A DNA stretch of 64,000 bases, taken from NCBI GenBank assembly GCA_016208105.1, contig JACQYS010000022.1:454616-518615 (forward strand), in the 5' to 3' direction. Source of the stretch: Desulfovibrio sp. (GTDB lineage: Bacteria > Desulfobacterota > Desulfovibrionia > Desulfovibrionales > Desulfovibrionaceae). The translations under genes and the position numbers were made by a program. Shown one piece after another: positions 43,747 through 54,165 of this stretch; position 1 is the first letter of the stretch; each line of letters opens with the position of its first letter. The notes beneath the pieces were generated by a model that was not told where the DNA came from, did not search any database, and saw nothing but the letters and a program-made list of their open reading frames with translations.

Positions 43747-43971
43747 CTACACCGTAGTGGGCATGAACCGCCCACATTCCTTGCCGTCGGTCCGTTTGAC
43801 CGGGACAAGGCATCGATTGATGGCCTGTTTGAGGTTGTCCCCCACAATCCAGGGGCACCAAGACGCGGGGAGCGGTCCATCGAACAGCTCGGACCAGCGA
43901 CAGACACCCTTTTCTTCAGGGTCGCTCGAGGACCACTTCGGGGCGAACCAGCAAGAGTCACAACTTTTCAT
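43747..43971 (-). CDS. small Cys-rich protein divergent from luxI
   Basis: 74 residues. It opens MKSCDSCWFAPKW and has Cys at positions 4, 7, 24, 39, 54 and 66 (CDSC, VCRW, WCPW, RCLVPV, ECGRF). CxxC plus single Cys residues suggests a metal-binding knuckle. Trp is unusually frequent. A very strong GGGGGAGGTG lies 5 nt before the ATG, so it is well translated. The gene is divergent from luxI across 180 bp that carry two lux-box-like sites and has its own terminator. Family not recognised; a quorum-sensing target is an inference from position. Confidence 0.65.
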   Translation of the reverse strand: MKSCDSCWFAPKWSSSDPEEKGVCRWSELFDGPLPASWCPWIVGDNLKQAINRCLVPVKRTDGKECGRFMPTTV

Positions 43972-44053
43972 TGCACACCTCCCCCATGAGGATCCCAGTG
44001 AAACGGGAAAAGTCAGGATGCATCTTTCTACGTCTTCCTGTGCCGTAAGTTTA

Positions 44054-44073
44054 ACCTGTTATTTTTTTCAGTT
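44054..44073. promoter_or_regulatory. distal lux-box-like palindrome
   Basis: ACCTGTTATTTTTTTCAGTT matches NNCTG-N10-CAGNN. The arms are imperfect (AACCTG versus the complement CAACTG), so it is weaker than the proximal box. Its centre lies 29 bp from that of the proximal one. Confidence 0.5.
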
Positions 44074-44082
44074 GATGGCGGC

Positions 44083-44102
44083 GACTGTAAAAAATTACAG
44101 TT
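44083..44102. promoter_or_regulatory. proximal lux box upstream of luxI
   Basis: The 20-mer GACTGTAAAAAATTACAGTT fits the lux-box consensus NNCTG-N10-CAGNN and has perfect 7-bp arms ACTGTAA/TTACAGT. Its centre is about 59 bp before the luxI ATG, which would put a start site near 44135 if LuxR acts at -42.5. Confidence 0.75.
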
Positions 44103-44151
44103 CAATATTTTGTGGGGCACATCTAGGCCATGTGAAAAAGGAGTTTTTCAC

Positions 44152-44895
44152 ATGGAAATCGCCAGGAAATGTGTAACTAAAAATCAAATATACTATAAAA
44201 AACGGGATATAGTACTAGATTGTGATATAACTGCAAAAAATATTGTTTATCAGAATGAAGTCGAACAGGCTTACCGCTTGAGGCACGAAGTGTTTTCCGG
44301 AGAACTCGGTTGGGTCCCGAAGGCCTCCGATGGCAGGGAGGTCGACTCGTACGATGAACACGCCGAACACTTCGGAGTGTACAGGAATCACGAGTTATTG
44401 TCCTATCTCCGTCTTGTCATGCCGAGCTATCGGTTCATGCTTGAGAAGGAGTTCTCCTGCCTCGTGTCCAGTGATCATGAAATAGTAAAAACAAGTGATA
44501 CATGTGAAGTATCAAGGCTTTGCGTGAGCAGTGGCGAGCGCGGAACAAGAATCGATTCGCCGATAGGAATGGTGAGCGTGTCGATGCTGTTGTATCGTTT
44601 AGTATATCAGTGGTGCGTTCGTTTTGGGGTGCGCCACCTCTATCTGGTGGTGGAGCACAGGGTGTACAGGCTGCTCAGCATGCTTGGCTTTCCGTGCTCG
44701 CTTGTGGGCAAGCCGACCCGGATGCCGGATGGCGTGGTGGCTGTGGCTGCCATAATGGATTGGAGAGAGTTCGAAGAGATAAACCGGAGAAAGAGGCCGG
44801 AGCTGGTGTCTTGGTTCAGTCAATCTCAAGCATTCCAAGGTGGGTTGCCACTGCGACCGCTTGAGCCCGGTTCACGACTTCGAGCTTTTTCATGA
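44152..44895 (+). CDS. luxI: acyl-homoserine-lactone synthase (LuxI family)
   Basis: 247 residues, somewhat longer than the usual 200-220 because of about 20 extra N-terminal and 20 C-terminal residues. All the family's key residues are found with the right spacing: Arg44-x3-Phe48, Trp54, Asp65 and Asp68 (EVDSYD), Arg87 (SYLRLV), and Glu119-x2-Arg122 (CEVSRLCV). The GNAT-like fold continues with LLYRLVYQWCVRFGVRHLYLVVEHRVYRLLSMLGFPCSLVG. It makes an acyl-homoserine lactone from S-adenosylmethionine and an acyl donor. AAGGAG is 8 nt before the ATG. The 5' region is AT-rich unlike its surroundings. Its 3' end overlaps the convergent luxR by 80 bp. Confidence 0.9.
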   Translation: MEIARKCVTKNQIYYKKRDIVLDCDITAKNIVYQNEVEQAYRLRHEVFSGELGWVPKASDGREVDSYDEHAEHFGVYRNHELLSYLRLVMPSYRFMLEKEFSCLVSSDHEIVKTSDTCEVSRLCVSSGERGTRIDSPIGMVSVSMLLYRLVYQWCVRFGVRHLYLVVEHRVYRLLSMLGFPCSLVGKPTRMPDGVVAVAAIMDWREFEEINRRKRPELVSWFSQSQAFQGGLPLRPLEPGSRLRAFS

Positions 44896-45589
44896 TGTTG
44901 TAGACATGGAAGTTCACGGTCCGCTCGCTTATCCCCAGTATGGCGGAGATGTCCCAGGAGCTTTTTCCGTCCTTGAGCCAACCAAGCACCTCTTTTTCCC
45001 TGTGGGAAAGGACGTCTCTGTTCCGGACTGTTTTGAGTGCCGAGATGGTGTTGTATGCGGCCAGATGCAGATGGGGGATGATGATTTGCAACACCGCTAT
45101 GATGTTTTTATCGAATTTCGAGAAGCGGCCTGAGAAAGAAAAGAGACTGGCCTTTTTGCACACCCCGAACGGACGCGCCCCGAAGGTGTACCCGTCGACC
45201 AGGCCGAAATCACCGGCCAGGTGGATGAATTCCTTGGCCGGAGGGGTCTTCTTGTATGTATTCGCCCAGAACTGCGGCGAGAATTTCGTGAAGTGTTCTC
45301 CCACGATCACATCCACCTTGTTGAATTCCTTCTCCTGATACGTTTTCATCCACTCGTCGGGATAACTGATGTTGGCCAGCTCGTAGTGAACGATGTTGCT
45401 GTCCTGGTCGAGCTTGGCCAGGCCGGAGGTGGCCGCGTCAAAGGGGAGAACGTTTTTCAGCTGTTCAAAGATCTCCAGGTAATCCTGGTACGTTGTGCAG
45501 TAGAGACATTTTTGGGCGAGCTCCAGGAGAGACAGGGCCTGGCCGCCCGAGAGCAAGGAGAGAGGATCGGCGTGTTTGGAGTGGGGCAT
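44816..45589 (-). CDS. luxR: LuxR-family autoinducer-binding regulator
   Basis: 257 residues. The N-terminal autoinducer-binding domain (about 15-175) keeps counterparts of the ligand-pocket residues: Trp80, Tyr84, Asp93, Trp108 and Gly133 (EWMKTY, KVDVIV, PQFW, DGYTFG); the Pro after the Asp is Val here. The C-terminal GerE helix-turn-helix (193-250) is canonical: LSHREKEVLGWLKDGKSSWDISAILGISERTVNFHVYNIMKKL. ATG 45589 was preferred to an in-frame TTG 42 nt upstream; neither has a strong site. It should bind the signal made by the neighbouring LuxI and act at the lux boxes. Confidence 0.9.
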   Translation of the reverse strand: MPHSKHADPLSLLSGGQALSLLELAQKCLYCTTYQDYLEIFEQLKNVLPFDAATSGLAKLDQDSNIVHYELANISYPDEWMKTYQEKEFNKVDVIVGEHFTKFSPQFWANTYKKTPPAKEFIHLAGDFGLVDGYTFGARPFGVCKKASLFSFSGRFSKFDKNIIAVLQIIIPHLHLAAYNTISALKTVRNRDVLSHREKEVLGWLKDGKSSWDISAILGISERTVNFHVYNIMKKLEVVNRAQAVAVATHLGMLEID

Positions 45590-45945
45590 GCCGGTGGTGC
45601 GGAGTCCTCGCGAAAAAACGCACGGAGACAAGCCCGCGTGGGTTAGGACTCACTGTTAAACGTTTATTCTATTTTAGTTGCCCTATGAACCCTTTGAGGT
45701 CAAGAATGATATTTCTCTCCGTTTTTCTATTAACCTATATTAATTGATAGGCTCGGGCCTTGAAGCCGTGGGATCATCCCTTGTGCTCTCGGCTGGTCAT
45801 GCGCATGGCTCCCGGTATTGCCACGAGAGGAGCAAACGTTGGCGCGAACACGATTGCGCGAAGAGTTTTATCGGGTTAGTGTTAATGAGCTCATCTTGCA
45901 CGCATCCGGCTGGCGTGCCGCAATTTAACCCGAGGTGAAAAGGGC
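45590..45945. other. 356-bp gap between luxR and the hybrid kinase
   Basis: AT-rich around 45655-45745, as expected for divergent promoters of luxR (minus) and the kinase (plus). I searched for CTG-N10-CAG and found none here, so luxR itself shows no lux box. No gene. Confidence 0.45.
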
Positions 45946-48819
45946 GTGGACGCTGACAAGACCAAGCTGGAACTGCTCGCGGAGCTTGCCGTGGCGCGCC
46001 TTGGAAACGCCCAGCTCCAGGAGGCGCTTTCCGGTTCATCCCCCCACGCGGCGCCTGGCGAAGCGGAGCAGAGCGTCATGCATGAGTCTCATCAGATGCT
46101 GCTGCAAGTCCTCGACGCGATACCTGTCAGGGTCTTCTGGAAGGATCTCGATCTCAAGTATCTCGGGTGCAACAAACCCTTCGCTTCCGATGCGGGGCTC
46201 AATTCCCCTGAAGACATAGTCGGCAAAAACGATTTCGAAATGGTTTGGGAGGATCAGGCCGAGGCATACCGCGCCGACGACCGGGAGGTGATCGAGAGCG
46301 GCCAGCCTAAGCTTGGCTATGAGGAACCCCAGACCGGGCCCGACGGCAACACGTTGTGGCTGCGTACCAGCAAGGTCCCGATGCGCGACGCTTCGGGAAG
46401 AATCAGGGGCGTGCTGGGCACCTACGAGGATATCACCAGCCGCAAGAACATGGAGGAAGCCCTCAGGAAGAGCGAGGAAACCTACCGCATCGTGGCGGAG
46501 AACACCTACGACTGGGAGTTCTGGCATGATCCAGACGGAAAGTCCCTGTACCAGTCGCCTTCCTGCCGCCGCATCACAGGCCGCGAGTCCTCGGAATTCG
46601 TGGTCGATCCAAGTCTTTTGGAGCGCATCATCCATCCCGACGATCTCCCGACGTACCTGGCCCATCGTCACCAGCAGTCATGCGGGGTGCAAACATCGGA
46701 GGGGCTGCTTTTCAGGATAGTGCGGCCAAACGGTGAAGTGCGTTTCATCGAACAATGCAGCCAGTCCATTTTCGGCGGCAATGGGGAATATCTGGGGATT
46801 CGCGGAAGCAATCGCGACATTACGGAGCGCAAAAAAGCCGAAGGGGCCTTGCGCGAAAGCGAAGCCCGCTATCGCCGTCTTCTCGGTTCGGTGACCAATT
46901 ACATCTACACGGTCATGGTCGAGGACGGCCAAGTGGTTTCAACCGACCATGGACCCGGATGCGAGGCTGTCACGGGCTACACGTCGAACGATTATGCCGC
47001 CGATCCGGACCTCTGGCACAAGATGGTTCATCCCGATGACAGCCCGAACGTTCTGGAACACTCCCGTCAGGCCATTGCGGGCTACCAGTACTTCCCCCTT
47101 GAGCACCGGATCATCCACAAGAACGGCAGTATTCGCTGGATTTCGAACACGCTGGTGGCCAGGCGCGATGATGCCGGCAAGGTGGTGGCCTACGACGGCC
47201 TGATCGCGGACATCACCGACCGCAGGCAAATGGAGGAGGAACTCTTACGGGCCAAAGAGGCTGCCGAGGCGGCCAGCAACGCCAAGAGCGAATTCATGGC
47301 CAACATGAGCCATGAGATACGGACCCCCATGAACGCCATGCTGGGGCTCACCAAGCTGGTGCTCCGGCGGGACCTTTCCGGAGAGCAGCGGGAGTTCCTC
47401 GAGGGGGTGTTGGACGCAGGCGACGCGTTGATGCAGATAATCAACGATATTCTCGACTTTTCCAAGATAGAGGCGGGGCGCCTCGAGCTGGAAACGGAAG
47501 ATTTCGTCCTGCGGGACCTGCTCGATAAAATCATGATGAGCTTCACCGCCCAGGCCCAGAAGAAAAAGATTGAACTGAAGCTCACGGTAGACGATTCCGT
47601 CCCCGACTTCCTTAGCGGAGACCAGGGACGGCTCAGGCAGGTTCTGGTCAACCTCCTTGGCAACGCATTGAAATTCACGCCCGCGGGCGAGGTGTCGCTT
47701 GGCGTCGAGGTTGAACCGGATGAAGCGCCATCAGGCGAACCAACTGAAGGTCAGCTGGTCAGGCTGGTCTTTCGTGTCCGCGATACGGGTATCGGAATCG
47801 CCGAAGACAAACTGGACATGATCTTCGACAGCTTCACCCAGGCCGATTCGTCAACCACGAAACGCTTTGGCGGCACGGGTCTCGGGCTTGCCATATCCAA
47901 GAAGATCGTTGGCATGATGGGCGGGGAGATCCGGGCGGAGAGCACGCCTGGCAGCGGCTCGACATTTTCCTTTTCAGCCGTCCTCATTGTGGCGGGTGAG
48001 AGCGCCGCGGATGGCGAGGCGGCTCCAGACGCATGCCCGGGAAAGCCCGTGCGAAAGCCCTTGAGAATCCTGCTGGCTGAAGACGACACAATGAACCAGA
48101 TGTTTGCCCTGTCTTTTTTGCAGGAGGCGGGGCACACGGTGGCAACGGCCTGCAATGGAAAGGTCGTGCTCGAAATGCTTGCCTCCGGAGAATACGACGT
48201 CATCCTCATGGACATCTCAATGCCAGAGATGGACGGCGTGCAGGCCACCCGGGTCATTCGCCAGTCAAGCGCGGGCCGATATGATCCGAACATTCCCATC
48301 GTGGCCATGACCGCCCACGCCCTGAAAGGCGACCGGGAACGGTTTCTTGCCGCAGGCATGAACGGCTACACGCCAAAGCCGGTGGATATCGAAGAGCTCT
48401 TGCGGGTTCTCGATCAGGTAGCGAACGGGAGATGCCTGGTACGCGCCAATGCGTCGGGAAAGAACAGCGAACCTGCGGAGCGCGTTCCCGACCTGGACCG
48501 GAAGTGGATCAGGGACCATTATGCCGACAAGCCCGGGATGCTGCGCGAGCTCGTGGAAGTTTTCGGTCGCGAGGTGGCGAAGCGGCTGGATGAAATGCGC
48601 GGAGCGCTCAAGGCCGGGGACAAGCACCTCCTGGTCCGGGCCGCGCATACCCTCAAGGGGGCCTCTGGCGTGGTGGGGGCAAGCTTTGTGCGCCAGTGCG
48701 CTATGCGTCTGGAGCGGACAGGGCGCGAGGGGATGCTGGAGGGGGCCGGCGCGCTGCTTCGTGAACTCGAGGATGCCGCGGCCAGAGTGCTTAAGATTCT
48801 TGAAGAAGAAACCAAATAG
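45946..48819 (+). CDS. hybrid sensor kinase (PAS x3-HisKA-HATPase-REC-Hpt)
   Basis: 957 residues, no membrane segment. Three PAS/PAC units (about 45-170, 180-295, 305-430), HisKA with FMANMSHEIRTPMNAML, HATPase (VNLLGNALKFTPAG, DTGIGIAED, GGTGLGLAISKKIV), receiver (LLAEDDTMNQMF, ILMDISMPEMDG, AMTAHALKGD, KPVDI) and a C-terminal Hpt domain with AAHTLKGASGVVGA. The full internal phosphorelay suggests it passes phosphate on to a separate regulator not present nearby. The start is GTG with AGGTG upstream. Positioned beside luxR, divergent from it. Confidence 0.88.
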   Translation: MDADKTKLELLAELAVARLGNAQLQEALSGSSPHAAPGEAEQSVMHESHQMLLQVLDAIPVRVFWKDLDLKYLGCNKPFASDAGLNSPEDIVGKNDFEMVWEDQAEAYRADDREVIESGQPKLGYEEPQTGPDGNTLWLRTSKVPMRDASGRIRGVLGTYEDITSRKNMEEALRKSEETYRIVAENTYDWEFWHDPDGKSLYQSPSCRRITGRESSEFVVDPSLLERIIHPDDLPTYLAHRHQQSCGVQTSEGLLFRIVRPNGEVRFIEQCSQSIFGGNGEYLGIRGSNRDITERKKAEGALRESEARYRRLLGSVTNYIYTVMVEDGQVVSTDHGPGCEAVTGYTSNDYAADPDLWHKMVHPDDSPNVLEHSRQAIAGYQYFPLEHRIIHKNGSIRWISNTLVARRDDAGKVVAYDGLIADITDRRQMEEELLRAKEAAEAASNAKSEFMANMSHEIRTPMNAMLGLTKLVLRRDLSGEQREFLEGVLDAGDALMQIINDILDFSKIEAGRLELETEDFVLRDLLDKIMMSFTAQAQKKKIELKLTVDDSVPDFLSGDQGRLRQVLVNLLGNALKFTPAGEVSLGVEVEPDEAPSGEPTEGQLVRLVFRVRDTGIGIAEDKLDMIFDSFTQADSSTTKRFGGTGLGLAISKKIVGMMGGEIRAESTPGSGSTFSFSAVLIVAGESAADGEAAPDACPGKPVRKPLRILLAEDDTMNQMFALSFLQEAGHTVATACNGKVVLEMLASGEYDVILMDISMPEMDGVQATRVIRQSSAGRYDPNIPIVAMTAHALKGDRERFLAAGMNGYTPKPVDIEELLRVLDQVANGRCLVRANASGKNSEPAERVPDLDRKWIRDHYADKPGMLRELVEVFGREVAKRLDEMRGALKAGDKHLLVRAAHTLKGASGVVGASFVRQCAMRLERTGREGMLEGAGALLRELEDAAARVLKILEEETK

Positions 48820-48841
48820 AAAGAGCGTCAGCCCAAAAAGA

Positions 48842-51567
<2,726 letters not shown>

Positions 51568-51571
<4 letters not shown>

Positions 51572-52236
51572 CGCGTGCTCCGTCCTCGACGGGTGACCCG
51601 GGTGACCTGGCGCAGTATCGCCCTGGCTGGCGCCCCTTCGGCCCCCTCCAGCTTCAGGGGCAGGCAGAGAAGGTGCACGGGCCCCGGCTCCACCTTCGAC
51701 AAGTTAAGCCCTTCGACGATCCACACCCCGGCCCAAAGGAGTATCCGGTGGGTTTCGTCCCCGTCAGGCTGGGCACTGCCGGCTGAGAGAGAATCCACGC
51801 CCACCAGCTTCACCTTGCGCGAGGCGAGATAGGCGGCAGCCTCGGGGGTTATGGAAACGAAATCTGGGGAGAAATCGTCGGTTTCCCAGCAGCGTCCAGA
51901 ATTGCGGGTCTTGAAGAGAAGACGCTCGCCCTTCCTGATGCGGTGTCCGGTCAGCTCCTGGGCGGTGATGGATTGTGAATCCTGGATGGCGATCACCCGG
52001 GCGGGGCCGATGCCCGTATCAACCGGCATGTTGTCGATGGCGGTGCCGCCTTGAATGAAGTGGGCGGGTGCGTCCATGTGGGTGCCAGCGTGGGCGCACA
52101 TGTCGATGCGCGACACCGTGCAGACATCGCCGCGCGTCAGGTCCTGCACGCGGTTTATCCGGGTGGGGGGATCGCCCGGCCAGTGGACCATGCCTGTGCG
52201 AAGCGGCACGGAGATGTCTATCCAGGGTGAGACCAT
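51568..52236 (-). CDS. cyclase-family (kynurenine-formamidase-like) hydrolase
   Basis: 222 residues. The metal site motif HAGTHMDAPAHF (H-x-G-T-H-x-D-x-P) and the preceding WPGDPPTRI are diagnostic for the cyclase/KynB fold. The later pieces LLFKTRNSGRCWETDDFSPDFVSITPEAAAYLASRKVKLVGVDSLS also fit. ATG 52236 (MVSPWIDISVPL) was chosen since GGAG lies 9 nt upstream and it gives the usual length; the frame extends 26 codons more. It is upstream of, and coupled to, the glucosidase gene. The substrate is not clear. Confidence 0.8.
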
Positions 52237-52465
52237 CCGGGTGTACTCCATGATGGTTGGCAGGGCCGTAACGGCATCTGCTCCGCGCGGGACCTTCAAG
52301 GCCGGACGCGTCAAAGCCGATCATGCCGTTTCAGGAACATGATACTTCGGGATGGCCGGATTGGGCAACAGCAATTGCGAAAAATCAACTATATCAGGCC
52401 GAACACCTGGGTGTCAGGCCAAATAGTGCGGGCGGAACGCGGTGCCTTCGCGGCTGGAGCCAATG

Positions 52466-53269
52466 CTAGGAAAACAGACGGCCGGGGTCGTTGTACACCC
52501 AGAATGTGTCCTCGGTGGCGTTGCCGATGAGCGTCAGATCATAGCGCCTGGCGGTTTCCACGGCCTGGCTGGTGGCCACGGCTACGGACACGTACACCCC
52601 GATTCCGGCCCGCACGGCCTTGTGCACGATCTCCGAGGCGATGCGCCCGGTGGACACGATCATTTTGTCCCGCAAACCGATGTTCTCCAGCAAACATTGG
52701 CCCACGATGGTGTCTATGGCGTTGTGCCTGCCGATGTCCGAGCGGAAGAGAAGCATGTCTTCCGCCGTGCACAGCGACGAATTGTGGCAGCCCCGGGTCA
52801 GGCGGTAGAGGGTGGACCGGGCGTGGAGCTCGCGTACCAAGTCCAGTATTTTTTCCGGGCGCAGATACGGTTCGGCCGGCAAGGGGATGCGGGCCAGGCC
52901 GGGTTTGCCCTCCGGTGTCTCCGTCTCAGCTTGCGCCAGAAGGTCCCTGCCCATGCCGGAGGTGAGGCTCATGCCGAGAAGCCTGGCCGGGGTTCCCCTT
53001 ATCTCCACTCGTACCTCGATACCTGTGATACCTGGGCCGTCTTCCGTAACATCCATGGCCGTGATGTCCTGCGCGGTCTCGATCAGGCCGCAGCTGAACA
53101 GATACCCCGCCACCAGGAACCTGGGCTCAATGCCCGTGCACTGCATGGAGACCACATCCCGGCCGTTGACCACGATGCGCAGGGGAATCTCCCGGATGGC
53201 GTTCACCCGGGTGGTGCGCAGCGTCCCTTCTCGATATTCCTGGATGGCGAAGGCGATATTGGGGTCCAT
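52466..53269 (-). CDS. fdhD: FdhD-family sulfurtransferase for Mo/W enzymes
   Basis: 267 residues. Core motifs are REIPLRIVVNGRDVVSMQCTGIEPRFLVAGYLFSCGLI, the active-site loop RLTRGCHNSSLC (two Cys six residues apart), RSDIGRHNAIDTIVG and VSTGRIASEIVHKAVRAGIGVYVSVAVATSQAVE. FdhD passes sulfur to the molybdenum or tungsten cofactor, known for formate dehydrogenase. Here no formate dehydrogenase is near. The divergent aldehyde oxidoreductase unit is, so it may serve that enzyme. ATG 53269 is preferred over a GTG 33 nt upstream. Cys spacing differs from the E. coli CxxC. Confidence 0.85.
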   Translation of the reverse strand: MDPNIAFAIQEYREGTLRTTRVNAIREIPLRIVVNGRDVVSMQCTGIEPRFLVAGYLFSCGLIETAQDITAMDVTEDGPGITGIEVRVEIRGTPARLLGMSLTSGMGRDLLAQAETETPEGKPGLARIPLPAEPYLRPEKILDLVRELHARSTLYRLTRGCHNSSLCTAEDMLLFRSDIGRHNAIDTIVGQCLLENIGLRDKMIVSTGRIASEIVHKAVRAGIGVYVSVAVATSQAVETARRYDLTLIGNATEDTFWVYNDPGRLFS

Positions 53270-53385
53270 ATTTTCCGCTTGCGGTTGGCGATTGAAGTGC
53301 ACAAGGTCTTGGAGTACCAGTTATAATCATTTTTCCGGCGCGCCAAGGCCGGGGAGCGCCAAGGGCCTGCCCGGCGGGAGGGAAC

Positions 53386-54144
53386 ATGAAACGAGGCATA
53401 CACCCTGAACTCATCGAGCTGGCGGCCGAAGCGGCGGGCCTTGAGGCAGCGCTGTCGCGCCGGGGCTTTCTCATGTTTTCGGCCTGCGCCGTGGGGGGCA
53501 TCACCGCTCTGGGGTTATGCGAGGCGTTCGGGGCGGATGCTCCGCTGGTTATCCTGGACAACGCCAAGGGGATGCTGCTGGCCGACCCCACCCGCTGCGT
53601 GGGCTGCCAGCGCTGCGAACTGGCCTGTACGGAGTTTAACGACGGCCGCGCCCAGCCCACCCTTTCGCGCATCAAGATCGACCGCTCGCTGTATTTCGGC
53701 CCTGAAGGCCCGACGGGAGGCCCGCGCATGCAGGGCTCCTGGGGCAACGGGTTGGTGGTCCAGGGCGTGTGCCGCCAATGCCCCCATCCGGTACCCTGCG
53801 CCACGGCCTGCCCCCAGGACGCCATCACGGACGACCCCAAAACCGGGGCCAGGGTGGTGAACGCCGCTGCCTGCGTGGGCTGCCGCATGTGCCAGCGGGC
53901 CTGCCCCTGGAACGTTATCTCCTTTGACGAACAGCGCCAGAAATCCTCCAAGTGTTTTTTGTGCAACGGCAAGCCCAAGTGCGTGGAAGCCTGCCCGGCC
54001 GAAGCGCTACGGTATGTCCCTTGGCGCGATCTCACCCGGGAGGGGGAAAAGGGCGGGGTGCTTTTGTCCCTCATTCCGGCCAACAAGGCCAAGGCCTGCG
54101 CCGAGTGCCATGTTCCGTCCGGAAGAAATCCGGCCGCAAAGTAA
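53386..54144 (+). CDS. Tat-exported 4x[4Fe-4S] ferredoxin, YdhY-like
   Basis: 252 residues. A twin-arginine signal (SRRGFLMFSACAVGGITALG, RR at 25-26) begins the protein. Sixteen Cys follow in four cluster motifs: CVGCQRCELAC (71-81), CRQCPHPVPCATAC (129-142), CVGCRMCQRAC (163-173) and CFLCNGKPKCVEAC (190-203). It is an electron-transfer subunit of the DMSO-reductase FeS type. It lies 21 bp upstream of the aldehyde oxidoreductase gene, as ydhY precedes ydhV in E. coli. The Tat signal is odd if the partner enzyme stays in the cytoplasm. Confidence 0.85.
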   Translation: MKRGIHPELIELAAEAAGLEAALSRRGFLMFSACAVGGITALGLCEAFGADAPLVILDNAKGMLLADPTRCVGCQRCELACTEFNDGRAQPTLSRIKIDRSLYFGPEGPTGGPRMQGSWGNGLVVQGVCRQCPHPVPCATACPQDAITDDPKTGARVVNAAACVGCRMCQRACPWNVISFDEQRQKSSKCFLCNGKPKCVEACPAEALRYVPWRDLTREGEKGGVLLSLIPANKAKACAECHVPSGRNPAAK

Positions 54145-54165
54145 GGTTTATTCAAGGAGCCCATT

